This document shows, piece by piece, positions 1 through 7,264 of a stretch of DNA of 15,449 bases (position 1 is its first letter; every line of letters begins with the position of its first letter). Origin of the DNA: Lachnospiraceae bacterium. Lineage in GTDB: Bacteria; Bacillota_A; Clostridia; Lachnospirales; Lachnospiraceae. Below the pieces are notes generated by a model. It had not been told where the DNA came from, did not search any database, and saw only the letters and a program-made list of their open reading frames with translations. The stretch is taken from assembly GCA_017464645.1 (NCBI GenBank), contig JAFTZF010000025.1:1-15449 (forward strand), read 5' to 3'. The translations under genes and the position numbers were made by a program.

Positions 1-306
1 ACCATGGCAAGGGTACAGAAACATCCCCCAGTCTGAGAACTTGGCGAGACTGATGATAAATATGCAATACAGAACAGCTGAGGTCCTGTTATCTCCTCCA
101 TTGAGGTATGAAAATCAAACCAAAGAAATGCGATAGGAATTCAAATGGATAACAGGAAGTCCGATACGCTCATAGTACCGAAGAAACTGCTAATTACAGT
201 GGAGGGAAGGGGCGTACACTTTATAGCTTAAAGTGAAAAGCCGTATGCCTTAATAGGGCACGTACGGTTTTATGTAGGGGTATGGGGAGTAATCCCCATA
301 TCTACT
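1..306 (+). mobile_element. 3' part of a group II intron, no internal reverse-transcriptase ORF
   Basis: A self-splicing ribozyme whose 5' end lies outside the window. Domain V is seen at 239-269: AGCCGTA (239-245) pairs with TACGGTT (263-269) through one G-U pair, TGCC (246-249) pairs with GGCA (257-260), CG (261-262) is the two-base bulge, and AGC (239-241) is the catalytic triad. Domain VI is a hairpin at 274-305: GTAG/CTAC outer stem, TATGGGG/CCCCATA inner stem. Upstream, CCTGTTATC (85-93) is perfectly complementary to GATAACAGG (148-156), a likely domain I stem. Between the purine-rich domain III-like stretch (199-212) and domain V there is only a small ACTTT/AAAGT hairpin (218-234), where domain IV and its intron-encoded protein would sit. 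The 3' splice site is near 305; I cannot fix it exactly. No GTGYG 5' end is visible. The intron identification is firm; the subclass is not assigned. Confidence 0.85.
239..305 (+). ncRNA. Group II intron catalytic domain V and branch-point domain VI
   Basis: Domain V (239-269) forms the catalytic hairpin with the AGC triad and a two-base bulge. Domain VI (274-305) is the branch-point hairpin, with an unpaired GGG opposite T at its internal loop (278-280 versus 301). The bulged adenosine is probably A298 or A300; the sequence alone does not decide. Both domains look intact, so this end of the ribozyme could be functional. Confidence 0.85.
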
Positions 307-399
307 AGAGAAACAAGAGATGAAATCCATGACAAGCCTGATTTTGACATTAAGTTTTTAAAAGCTTTTCATGAGAGCTTGTTTCGAGGGCCTTTTTAA
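307..399 (+). pseudogene. Short open frame after the intron, possible 3' exon of an interrupted gene
   Basis: Directly after the intron's 3' end an open frame of 30 codons runs to TAA (397-399). The peptide begins RETRDEIHDKPDFDIKFLKA and ends FHESLFRGPF. It has no start codon in frame near the boundary and no ribosome site. A plausible reading is that it is the C-terminal end of a gene into which the intron inserted, often a transposase in such settings. I do not recognise the peptide. It could also be a chance open frame of this length. If real, the 5' exon lies to the left of the window. Confidence 0.35.
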
Positions 400-408
400 C
401 AATTAAAT

Positions 409-514
409 CAAAACCTCTGTCCTTCCTAGGATTTATGAACCTCTCCCAGAAGTTAGGCCTAAAATCTAACAATTGGGAGGTCGGTTCATGAATTCGGGTG
501 GGACAGAGGTTTTG
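409..514. repeat. 106-nt imperfect palindrome with four nested arms
   Basis: Nested inverted repeats centred near 461: CAAAACCTCTGTCC (409-422) with its exact complement at 501-514 (14 bp); ATGAACC (435-441) with GGTTCAT (483-489); CTCCCA (443-448) with TGGGAG (474-479); GTTAG (452-456) with CTAAC (466-470). The inner part also holds TTAGGCCTAA (453-462). About 32 paired bases in one foldback is far more than a normal terminator needs, although the right arm ends in TTTTG and could end transcription. Alternatives are a miniature transposable element, an insertion-sequence end, or a bidirectional terminator. I saw no clear target duplication at its edges. Confidence 0.7.
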
Positions 515-534
515 TGTTATTAGCATGGGATATC

Positions 535-559
535 AAAGAAAAAGCCACAGTGCCTGGCT
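535..559 (-). terminator. Rho-independent terminator of the fucosyltransferase-like gene
   Basis: Read on the minus strand, AGCCA (complement of 555-559) and TGGCT (complement of 543-547) form a 5-bp stem with a 7-nt loop, followed at once by a T-rich tract, TTTTTCTTT (complement of 535-543). It starts about 10 nt after the TAG stop at 570-572. The stem is short, but position and T-tract fit an intrinsic terminator. Confidence 0.6.
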
Positions 560-569
560 CGGTTAAAAG

Positions 570-1352
570 CTAGCCTTCTCCCGCAATCACTTTCTCAATC
601 CCGCCCATATCTGCGGCAATATCCGTAAACGAACTCCAATAGCTGCCGATCAGCTTTTTCGTAGCGGACAGGCAGTACAGGTCCAGCAGGGCGTCATGCA
701 TGCCGGTGACGGAATTGCGGTCCAGGGTGCGACTTTGGTTGCTGATGATCTTGCCGGGGAAGGTTTCCCGCAGGAGCGCCTCCTCCTTCATGTCGTCCGT
801 GGCCAGGAAAAAGGTGGTCTCCGGGTGGGCGGCAAGCTCCGCCTGCATCAGGGCGATGAACTGCTCTGTAGTGCTCTTGCCCATGGAAACTGCGTTGTCG
901 GTGCGGCGGATGTGTACGCCTACGCAGCGCACTCCAAAAGAAGCGGTCATGTCATCAATGCGCTTCTGCAGAGCAGGGGCGGGAGTGTAGCAGCTGTAGT
1001 CTGAGGAGGGATAAAAATGCTCCCAGGTAAAAATATAGACGGGATCAGACAGGGCGCTATAGAAGTCCTGATTCAGGCAGCCGTCTGTTTTATTGTTCAG
1101 AATGTCGTCATTGCCGAAGCGCTGGCGGGCCCGCAGCTGGTAAAAGAGCTTGCGGGGATCGTATAAAGAGCGGATGTTGATGAGGGTGAAATCCTGCACC
1201 GGCAGGAACAGATCCTCAAAGGTACAATTCAGCTCTGAGCAGGCGTACCAAAGCACGATCAGCTGCTCATTTCTCTTTTTTGCGAGAATTCTTGCAGAAT
1301 TTATCACACGCATTCTATTGCATAAACCGCCGGAAGGTTGTATGATTAACAT
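570..1352 (-). CDS. Fucosyltransferase-like glycosyltransferase (HxRRTD type)
   Basis: A 260-residue soluble protein. The N-terminus has GGLCNRMR (residues 8-15), the glycine/asparagine-rich opening of fucosyltransferase-fold GT-B enzymes. VGVHIRRTDN (144-153) matches the conserved HxRRxD motif of the NodZ/FUT8/POFUT superfamily, whose arginine binds GDP-fucose. A late segment, roughly 221-246 (ALLDLYCLSATKKLIGSYWS and the following SSFTDIA), is the typical C-terminal donor-site region. No signal peptide or membrane segment is seen, so it should act in the cytoplasm. It is transcribed divergently from fkp, which would make its donor; this supports fucose but does not prove it. The start is ATG (1350-1352), with a weak GAAAGG ribosome site about 11 nt upstream. 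The terminator at 535-559 suggests a single-gene transcript. The exact linkage and acceptor are unknown. Confidence 0.8.
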   Translation of the reverse strand: MLIIQPSGGLCNRMRVINSARILAKKRNEQLIVLWYACSELNCTFEDLFLPVQDFTLINIRSLYDPRKLFYQLRARQRFGNDDILNNKTDGCLNQDFYSALSDPVYIFTWEHFYPSSDYSCYTPAPALQKRIDDMTASFGVRCVGVHIRRTDNAVSMGKSTTEQFIALMQAELAAHPETTFFLATDDMKEEALLRETFPGKIISNQSRTLDRNSVTGMHDALLDLYCLSATKKLIGSYWSSFTDIAADMGGIEKVIAGEG

Positions 1353-1387
1353 AGTATAGTCTGCCTTTCTTAAAATAAAGATGGGTT

Positions 1388-1418
1388 AAAAATCCGGTCG
1401 CAGCAACTGCAGGCGACC
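1388..1418 (-). promoter_or_regulatory. Terminator-like hairpin in the leader of the minus-strand gene
   Basis: On the minus strand, GGTCGC and GCGACC (complements of 1413-1418 and 1396-1401) form a 6-bp stem with an 11-nt loop. Three bases later comes TTTTT (complement of 1388-1392). It sits 36-66 nt upstream of the minus-strand start codon and overlaps an AGGAGG-like sequence that has no gene after it. It could be an attenuator, or the end of a transcript coming from the other side. Stem strength is modest, so this is tentative. Confidence 0.35.
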
Positions 1419-1462
1419 TCCTGAAACTATTTTACCACAGGCGGACAAATTTGAAAAGACAT

Positions 1463-1469
1463 AAAGGAG
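1463..1469 (+). promoter_or_regulatory. Ribosome binding site that fixes the fkp start
   Basis: AAAGGAG lies 5 nt before ATG (1475-1477). It rules out the in-frame TTG at 1451, which would place this site inside the coding region. Confidence 0.8.
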
Positions 1470-1474
1470 CGCCT

Positions 1475-4400
1475 ATGAATCCTCAGAAATTAAAGAATTT
1501 GTTTTTGCGGCAAAGCTATCAGGATGCATGGACTGATTATGAGCGGTCTTTGAAAAAGAGGTATTTTATCCATTGGGATTATGTCATATTAACAGCCTCC
1601 AACGAGGAGCAGGCTGAGGCTTATCGGGAACAGATCGACCTGCGTTTGAGCCGGGGATTTTTGCCGGAGCAGACCCACTATGCGGTGCTGCCTGACCCGG
1701 ACGGAAAGCGGGTGGGCTCAGGCGGAGCGACCTTCCATGTGATGAAATATATCCGGGAGCAGGAAGGACGGCCGGACTGCTTTGCAGGCAAGAGGATCCT
1801 GGTGATCCATTCCGGTGGGGATTCCAAGCGAGTGCCCCAGTATTCCGCCTGCGGAAAATTGTTTTCCCCGGTGCCCAGAGAACTGCCCGACGGAAGGCGT
1901 TCCACTTTGTTTGACGAGTTTATGATTTCCATGTCCGGAATGCCGGCCCGCTTCAAAGAGGGCATGCTGGTGCTTTCCGGAGATGTACTTTTGATGTTTA
2001 ATCCGCTGCAGATCGACTGTTCTTTCCGGGGAGCGGCAGCTATCTCCATTAAGGAACATGTGGAGACCGGCAAGAACCACGGCGTGTTCCTGGGGGATTC
2101 CAAGGGCAATGTGGGTCAGTTCCTCCACAAGCAGAGCGTGGAGCAGCTGCAGTCTTTAGGCGCAGTCAATGCCCAGGGAAATGTGGATCTGGATACGGGC
2201 GCTATTTTGCTGGATGCGGAGCTTCTGCAGGATTTGTTCGGGCTCATCAGTGAGAATGGACAGGTGGTGCCTGAGAAGTTTGAGCGGTTTGTCAATGAAA
2301 AGGCCCGGGTCAGCTTCTACGGAGATTTCTTGTATCCGCTGGCAAGTGAGGCCACCTTTGAGCAGTATTTAAAAGAAAAGCCGGAGGGAAGCTTTTGTAA
2401 GGAGCTGGAGGAGTGCCGCTATGCCCTGTGGCAGGTGCTGCATCCCTATAGCCTCAAACTGATCTGCTTATCCCCGGCCCAGTTTATTCATTTTGGAACC
2501 ACACGGGAATTGCTTTCTCTCATGACAGAAGAGATAGAGAATTACGAATTCCTGGATTGGAAGGGACAGATCCTGGGCGTGGAGGAGACGCCGGGAGTCT
2601 GCGCTTACAGCAACAGCTATATTGAGCGGGATACAAAGACGCCTGCGTCCTCCTACATCGAGGACAGCTATATTTACAGCGGAAGCTGTGTAGGTGAGCG
2701 CTGCGTCATTTCCGGCGTGACCCTGCGGGGACAGCAGATTCCGGACGGAGTGACCATGCACGGGCTGAAGCTGAAGGATGGCCGCTTTGTAGTGCGTATT
2801 TACGGAACCTACGACAATCCCAAGGGGATGCTGGAAGAGGGCACGAGCTTTTTGAATACCATTCTGTCCGCGTTCCTGCAGGGAGCAGGATTGACACCGG
2901 AGGAGGTTTGGCCGGATCAGGAGCAGTACCTCTGGCTTGCAAAATTGTATCCCATTTGTGATACCATTGAGGAGGCCGTGGAGGCAGCTGTGGCCATGAC
3001 CCGCATTGCCGCAGGACAGGCTTCTTCGGAAGAAATGCATCAGTACAAAAATGCAGAGCGCACCAGCCTGTACGAGAGCTTTAATCAGGCGGATACGAAA
3101 GAGATCCTGGCTTGGCAGCAGAAGCTGACCAGTCAGGTGTGCGTGACTCGTTTCCTGCGGGCATTGGAGCGAAGAGACAGTGTGGATGAAGCCAAGTCCG
3201 TATTTGGTGTCCAGGGCATTTCTCCGGCTCAGGTGGAGCGGCTGATATCCATGGCAGAGAGCCTGCCCTTCGGGCTTCGCATGCGCATCTATTACTATTT
3301 ATCCAAGATGACAGAAGGTTCTGTAAGCGAGGACCTGGAAAATAAATGCTTTGCTTATCTTTGTGACAGCCTTTATGAGGCCAGCATCGGAACCAAGGCA
3401 GAGGACAGCGACTATCACATTCGGGAAAAGGAAGTGGTAGTAAAGCTGCCGGTCCGGGTGAATTTTGGCGGCGGCTGGTCGGATACACCGCCTTATTGCA
3501 ACGAGCACGGCGGCACCGTACTGAACGCGGCTCTGAAGCTGAACGGCATTCTGCCGGTGGTGGTGACCCTGCGCCATATGGAGAAAAAATGCATTGCCCT
3601 GTCCAGCACGGACTCCGGGGCATATCACGAATTTACAAGCCTGGAAGAGCTGCAGAGCTGTCACGATCCTTTTGACCCCTTTGCCCTTCACAAGGCAGCC
3701 CTGCTGACCTGTGGCATTATACCGCAGCCGGGCGCAGGTGATGGAGAGCAGACTATGGAGGCTATTTACGAAAAGCTCCGGGGCGGACTGTACCTAAATA
3801 CCGAGGTCATCGGCATCCCCAGAGGCTCAGGCCTTGGTACCAGCAGTATTCTGGCGGGCGCCTGTGTCAAAGGCATTTTTCAGTATATTGGAAAAGAAGT
3901 GGAAGAAAATGAATTATACAGCTATGTACTTTGCATGGAGCAGATGATGAGTACCGGCGGCGGCTGGCAGGATCAGGTGGGCGGTCTGACAGAGGGGGCA
4001 AAATTGATCCACACCAGGCCCGGTCTGCTGCAGGAGATCCAGGTGGAACATCTGAACATTCCGCCTGCGGCCATGGAGGAATTAAAGGAGCGGTTCGTCC
4101 TGATCTATACCGGTCAGCGACGTCTGGCGCGAAATCTCCTGCGGGAGATCGTGGGCGGCTACATCGGCTCCAACCCCAATTCTATCGAGGTGCTTTCCGA
4201 GATCCAGAAGAAGGCTCTGCTCATGCGCGCTGAGCTGGAAAAAGGAAATGTTGACGGCTTTGCCAAGCTGCTGGACGAGCATTGGGAGCTGTCCAAGCGC
4301 CTGGATCGAGGCTGCACCAACACCTGTATTGAGCAGATTTTCTTAAGCTGCGAGGAATTATTGGACGGAAAGATGATCTGCGGTGCCGGCGGCGGAGGCT

Positions 4401-4510
4401 TCCTGCAGGCGGTTCTGAAAAAAGGCTGTACCAAAGAGGATCTGCGCCAGCGGATCCGCGCAGTGTTCCAGGACAGCGGTGTGGATGTATGGGACTGTGA
4501 ACTGATTTAA
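1475..4510 (+). CDS. fkp: Bifunctional L-fucokinase / L-fucose-1-phosphate guanylyltransferase
   Basis: A 1011-residue cytoplasmic enzyme that phosphorylates free L-fucose and joins it to GTP, giving GDP-L-fucose by salvage. The N-terminal half is the pyrophosphorylase: GSGGATF (81-87), the nucleotide-binding segment HSGGDSKRVPQYSACGKLFS (112-131) and LSGDVLL (167-173). A left-handed beta-helix-like stretch follows (about 375-450, with repeated SYIEDSYIYSG-like turns). The C-terminal half is a GHMP kinase: GGGWSDTPP (665-673), PRGSGLGTSS (782-791) and CGAGGGGF (969-976), the three classic motifs. Bacteroides Fkp is about 950 residues, so this one is full length. The kinase motifs are shared with heptose kinases (HddA), but fusion to the fucokinase/pyrophosphorylase domain points to fucose. 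All key motifs look intact. It opens the plus-strand cluster, next to a divergent fucosyltransferase-like gene. Confidence 0.93.
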   Translation: MNPQKLKNLFLRQSYQDAWTDYERSLKKRYFIHWDYVILTASNEEQAEAYREQIDLRLSRGFLPEQTHYAVLPDPDGKRVGSGGATFHVMKYIREQEGRPDCFAGKRILVIHSGGDSKRVPQYSACGKLFSPVPRELPDGRRSTLFDEFMISMSGMPARFKEGMLVLSGDVLLMFNPLQIDCSFRGAAAISIKEHVETGKNHGVFLGDSKGNVGQFLHKQSVEQLQSLGAVNAQGNVDLDTGAILLDAELLQDLFGLISENGQVVPEKFERFVNEKARVSFYGDFLYPLASEATFEQYLKEKPEGSFCKELEECRYALWQVLHPYSLKLICLSPAQFIHFGTTRELLSLMTEEIENYEFLDWKGQILGVEETPGVCAYSNSYIERDTKTPASSYIEDSYIYSGSCVGERCVISGVTLRGQQIPDGVTMHGLKLKDGRFVVRIYGTYDNPKGMLEEGTSFLNTILSAFLQGAGLTPEEVWPDQEQYLWLAKLYPICDTIEEAVEAAVAMTRIAAGQASSEEMHQYKNAERTSLYESFNQADTKEILAWQQKLTSQVCVTRFLRALERRDSVDEAKSVFGVQGISPAQVERLISMAESLPFGLRMRIYYYLSKMTEGSVSEDLENKCFAYLCDSLYEASIGTKAEDSDYHIREKEVVVKLPVRVNFGGGWSDTPPYCNEHGGTVLNAALKLNGILPVVVTLRHMEKKCIALSSTDSGAYHEFTSLEELQSCHDPFDPFALHKAALLTCGIIPQPGAGDGEQTMEAIYEKLRGGLYLNTEVIGIPRGSGLGTSSILAGACVKGIFQYIGKEVEENELYSYVLCMEQMMSTGGGWQDQVGGLTEGAKLIHTRPGLLQEIQVEHLNIPPAAMEELKERFVLIYTGQRRLARNLLREIVGGYIGSNPNSIEVLSEIQKKALLMRAELEKGNVDGFAKLLDEHWELSKRLDRGCTNTCIEQIFLSCEELLDGKMICGAGGGGFLQAVLKKGCTKEDLRQRIRAVFQDSGVDVWDCELI

Positions 4511-4530
4511 AGAGAAGAAAGTGAGAAACC

Positions 4531-5751
4531 ATGAAGGTTTTACAGATCAATACAGTCTGCGGAAATGGCAGTGTGGGCCGCATTACAGTGGATATCAGCC
4601 ATGCCCTGGAAAAGAGCGGGGATGAGTGCCTGATAGCCTACGGCAGGCGGAAGGCCCCCGAAGGGGTGAATGCCTGGCGCTTTGGCACTGACTTGGATAT
4701 GGGCTTCCATGTGCTCCATACCTTTCTCAAGGGCGAGCACGGCTTTGCCTCCGGGAAGCAGACGAAGAAACTCATTGAAAAAATAAAAACATATGACCCG
4801 GATGTGATCCATCTTCACAATATCCACGGCTTTTACCTGGATACGGAGCAGCTGTTTGACTATCTGCGCCGGGCTGGCAAGCCTGTGGTGTGGACTCTCC
4901 ACGACTGCTGGCCCTTTACCGGCCACTGCGCCTACTTTGATTATGCAGGCTGTGATAAGTGGAAGGAGCAGTGCGAAACCTGCCCCCTGCATCGCAGTGC
5001 GTACCCTTACGCCCTGTTCAAGGACAATTCCCGGGGAAATTACATCCGCAAGAAAAAGATGCTAAAGGATCGGCCTATTCCGGGCCTGACCATCGTGACC
5101 CCGTCCCGGTGGCTGGCGGATCTGGTACAGGAGTCCTTTTTGCAGGAATACCCCGTGCGGGTGATCCATAACGGCATTGATCTAAGCCGGTTCCGGCCGG
5201 ACGTATCAGGACAGGGAGCTCTTCGAAAAGAGCTGGGCCTGGAAGATAAATATGTGATCCTGGGCGTGGCCAACATGTGGGAAGAGCGTAAAGGTTACCC
5301 CTATTTCCTCAAGCTGGCGGAAGAGCTGGGGGAAGATTTCCGGGTGATCTTGATCGGCCTGGACAAAAAGAAATTGAAAAGTCTGCCCTCAAATATCATA
5401 GGTCTTTCCCGGACCGACAGTGTGGAGGAGCTGGCCCGGTATTACGCCATGGCAGATGTGTATGTAAATGCCACCCTGGAGGACAATTTTCCCACCACCA
5501 ATCTTGAGGCTTTGGCCTGCGGTACGCCGGTCATTACCTTTGCCACCGGCGGCAGTGTGGAGTCTGTGGATGAAACCACCGGCCGGATTGTGCCAAAGGG
5601 TGATTTGGAAGGGCTGAAAAAGGCAATCCTGGATGTAAAGGCACATGAGATCTTGCCGGAAATCTGCCGGGAAAAGGCCCTGCAATACGATAAATACCAC
5701 CGGTTTGCAGAGTATGTCAGTCTGTACCGGGAGTTAAAGGAGCAAGTATGA
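4531..5751 (+). CDS. GT4-family glycosyltransferase, WcaC-like
   Basis: A 406-residue GT-B enzyme that should transfer a sugar from a nucleotide donor to a lipid-linked glycan at the cytoplasmic membrane face. The N-terminal domain has the opening strand MKVLQINTVCGNGSVGR, DVIHLHNIHG (91-100) and HDCWPFTGHC (124-133), followed by cysteines 141, 148 and 151, as in colanic-acid WcaC-type enzymes. The C-terminal domain has VIHNGID (211-217) and the donor-site stretch EDNFPTTNLEALACGTPV (317-334), the GT4 EX7E region with D318 in the first acidic position. It starts 20 nt after fkp, behind an AGAGAAGAAAG purine tract, so the two are co-transcribed. Donor and linkage cannot be read from sequence; GDP-fucose or GDP-mannose are only guesses from context. 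Confidence 0.88.
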   Translation: MKVLQINTVCGNGSVGRITVDISHALEKSGDECLIAYGRRKAPEGVNAWRFGTDLDMGFHVLHTFLKGEHGFASGKQTKKLIEKIKTYDPDVIHLHNIHGFYLDTEQLFDYLRRAGKPVVWTLHDCWPFTGHCAYFDYAGCDKWKEQCETCPLHRSAYPYALFKDNSRGNYIRKKKMLKDRPIPGLTIVTPSRWLADLVQESFLQEYPVRVIHNGIDLSRFRPDVSGQGALRKELGLEDKYVILGVANMWEERKGYPYFLKLAEELGEDFRVILIGLDKKKLKSLPSNIIGLSRTDSVEELARYYAMADVYVNATLEDNFPTTNLEALACGTPVITFATGGSVESVDETTGRIVPKGDLEGLKKAILDVKAHEILPEICREKALQYDKYHRFAEYVSLYRELKEQV

Positions 5752-6494
5752 GTCAGACAAAAAAAGTATCCATTGTGACAACTACCTACAATGACGCAGA
5801 GAGCCTGCGCCAGACCATAAAGCAGATATTGTCACAGGACTATAAAAATATCGAATACATCATTGTGGATGGAGCTTCCACGGACCATACCATGGAGGTC
5901 ATCAAGGAGGCCCAGGAGGAGCTGGGTGATAAGCTAAAATGGATCTCTGAGCCGGACAAGGGTATTTATGACGCCCTGAACAAGGGCTTTCGCATGGCCA
6001 CCGGGGATATCCTGGGCTGCTGCTTTGATGAATACACCCATCCCCAGGTGCTGAGCCATATGGTGGAAATCATGGAACAGGAAGGCACTGACGGAGTCCA
6101 CGGAGACCTGGACTATATGGATGGGGATCGGATCGTCCGCAAATGGCGCCAGGGTCAGGGCAAGATCCGCTACGGCTGGATGCCGGGACATCCTACCCTC
6201 TATCTGAAGCGGGAGGTCTACGAGACCTACGGCTATTACAAGACGGATTACCGAATCTCTGCGGATTATGAATTCATGATCCGGATTCTGACGGATGACA
6301 AGGTGCGCCTGTCCTATTTGCCGGAGGTGCTCATTAAAATGTCCCACGGCGGCACCAGTACGAAAAGCCTGAGCGCATATTTGGCCGGTATGAAGGAGGG
6401 ACACCGGGCCCTGAAGGAAAACGGAGTTTCCTGGGCCTGGTTCACGGACCTGTGCCGGATCCTGCGGGTGCTGGTACAGTTTGTACGCAAATAA
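5748..6494 (+). CDS. GT2-family glycosyltransferase with an altered acidic motif
   Basis: A 248-residue GT-A enzyme with no membrane segment. VSIVTTTYND (7-16), YIIVDGASTDHT (37-48) and EPDKGIYDALNKG (68-80) are the classic GT2 nucleotide-binding segments, and PGHPTLYLKREVYETYGYY (146-164) with RISADYEFMIR (169-179) is the acceptor side of the WcaE/AmsE-like group. The metal-binding position is unusual: where relatives read LNSDD or LNADD, this protein reads GCCFDEYTHP (90-99), two residues shorter and with DE instead of DD. It overlaps the preceding gene by ATGA, indicating translational coupling. Probably cytoplasmic; donor unknown. The odd motif may mean altered metal use or reduced activity. 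Confidence 0.85.
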   Translation: MSQTKKVSIVTTTYNDAESLRQTIKQILSQDYKNIEYIIVDGASTDHTMEVIKEAQEELGDKLKWISEPDKGIYDALNKGFRMATGDILGCCFDEYTHPQVLSHMVEIMEQEGTDGVHGDLDYMDGDRIVRKWRQGQGKIRYGWMPGHPTLYLKREVYETYGYYKTDYRISADYEFMIRILTDDKVRLSYLPEVLIKMSHGGTSTKSLSAYLAGMKEGHRALKENGVSWAWFTDLCRILRVLVQFVRK

Positions 6495-6501
6495 GCAAAG
6501 T

Positions 6502-6530
6502 TGCAAAATGCCGTAAAAAATGATAAAATC
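6502..6530 (+). promoter_or_regulatory. Internal sigma-70/A-type promoter
   Basis: TTGCAA (6502-6507) and TAAAAT (6525-6530) are separated by exactly 17 nt, in a 73-nt AT-rich gap between two genes that are otherwise in one direction. Transcription would start near 6537, giving a leader of about 30 nt before ATG 6568. This splits the cluster into an upstream fkp-GT4-GT2 unit and a downstream unit. No terminator hairpin precedes it, so read-through from upstream is expected. Confidence 0.65.
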
Positions 6531-6567
6531 AATAAGATATAGAAATTTATAACATGGAGATAAAACA

Positions 6568-7263
6568 ATGAAATGTTTAATCATCATCCCTGCCTACAAT
6601 GAATCCGAAAGCATTGAGCGGGTGGTTGACAATTTAAGAGAAAATTATCCTCAATATGACTATGTAGTGATTAACGATGGTTCTGCAGACCAGACTGCGG
6701 AGATTTGCCGCAGGAGGGGCTACGAGCTCATCGATCTGCCGGTGAATCTGGGACTGGCAGGAGCTTTCCAGACGGGCCTGAAATATGCCTATCGCAAGGG
6801 CTATGACTATGCGCTCCAGTATGACGGAGACGGCCAGCACCGGGCAGAGTTTATCGCTCCCATGCTGGAGAAGATGCAGGAGGGCTATGATATTGTCATC
6901 GGCTCCCGGTTTGTGACCGAGAAAAAACCCATGAGCGCCCGGATGCTGGGAAATCGCCTGATCTCCATCGCTACCCGCCTTACCACCGGCAAGAAGATCA
7001 AGGATCCCACCTCCGGTATGCGGATCTTCAACCGGAAGATGATCGGGGAGTTTGCCCTGAATATGAACTACGGACCGGAGCCGGATACCATTTCGTATCT
7101 GCTGAAGCAGGGTGCTACCATTGCAGAGGTACAGGTACAGATGGACGAGCGTCAGGCAGGAGTCAGCTATCTGAATCTGCCCCGGTCTATGGCATACATG
7201 CTGCGGATGCTGCTTTCGATCTTATTCATTCAGAATTTCCGCAAGCGCAGGGAGGTGAAATAG
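6568..7263 (+). CDS. GT2 polyprenyl-phosphate sugar transferase, DPM1-like (first module)
   Basis: A 231-residue GT-A enzyme of the dolichol-phosphate-mannose synthase group, which loads one sugar onto a polyprenyl phosphate at the inner membrane face. Seen: IIIPAYNE (5-12), VVINDGSADQT (33-43), YDGDGQH (85-91, metal-binding DxD) and KDPTSGMRIFNR (145-156), all typical and intact. There is no strong C-terminal membrane pair, unlike GtrB. GGAGA lies 7 nt before ATG. It is followed, 1 nt after its stop, by a DUF2304 protein, a pairing known from streptococcal GacI/GacJ, where the small protein stimulates the GT2. The sugar carried is unknown. Confidence 0.88.
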   Translation: MKCLIIIPAYNESESIERVVDNLRENYPQYDYVVINDGSADQTAEICRRRGYELIDLPVNLGLAGAFQTGLKYAYRKGYDYALQYDGDGQHRAEFIAPMLEKMQEGYDIVIGSRFVTEKKPMSARMLGNRLISIATRLTTGKKIKDPTSGMRIFNRKMIGEFALNMNYGPEPDTISYLLKQGATIAEVQVQMDERQAGVSYLNLPRSMAYMLRMLLSILFIQNFRKRREVK

Positions 7264-7264
7264 T

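Noticed and set aside
1338..1360. TTGTAT...TATAGT as a plus-strand promoter for fkp
   Set aside because: Spacing is only 11 nt, too short for a standard promoter; no better candidate in the 1353-1462 gap could be supported.
1451..1474. TTG start 24 nt upstream of the fkp ATG
   Set aside because: The good ribosome site AAAGGAG (1463-1469) lies within that extension and is ideally spaced for ATG 1475.
3081..3623. Minus-strand open frame inside fkp
   Set aside because: Proline/cysteine/arginine-rich shadow translation of a well-supported gene; no family motif.
1475..4510. Heptose kinase / GDP-heptose pathway enzyme instead of fucose salvage
   Set aside because: The GGGWSDTPP motif is shared with HddA, but HddA is a single small kinase; fusion to a fucokinase-type pyrophosphorylase domain and the neighbouring fucosyltransferase-like gene favour Fkp.
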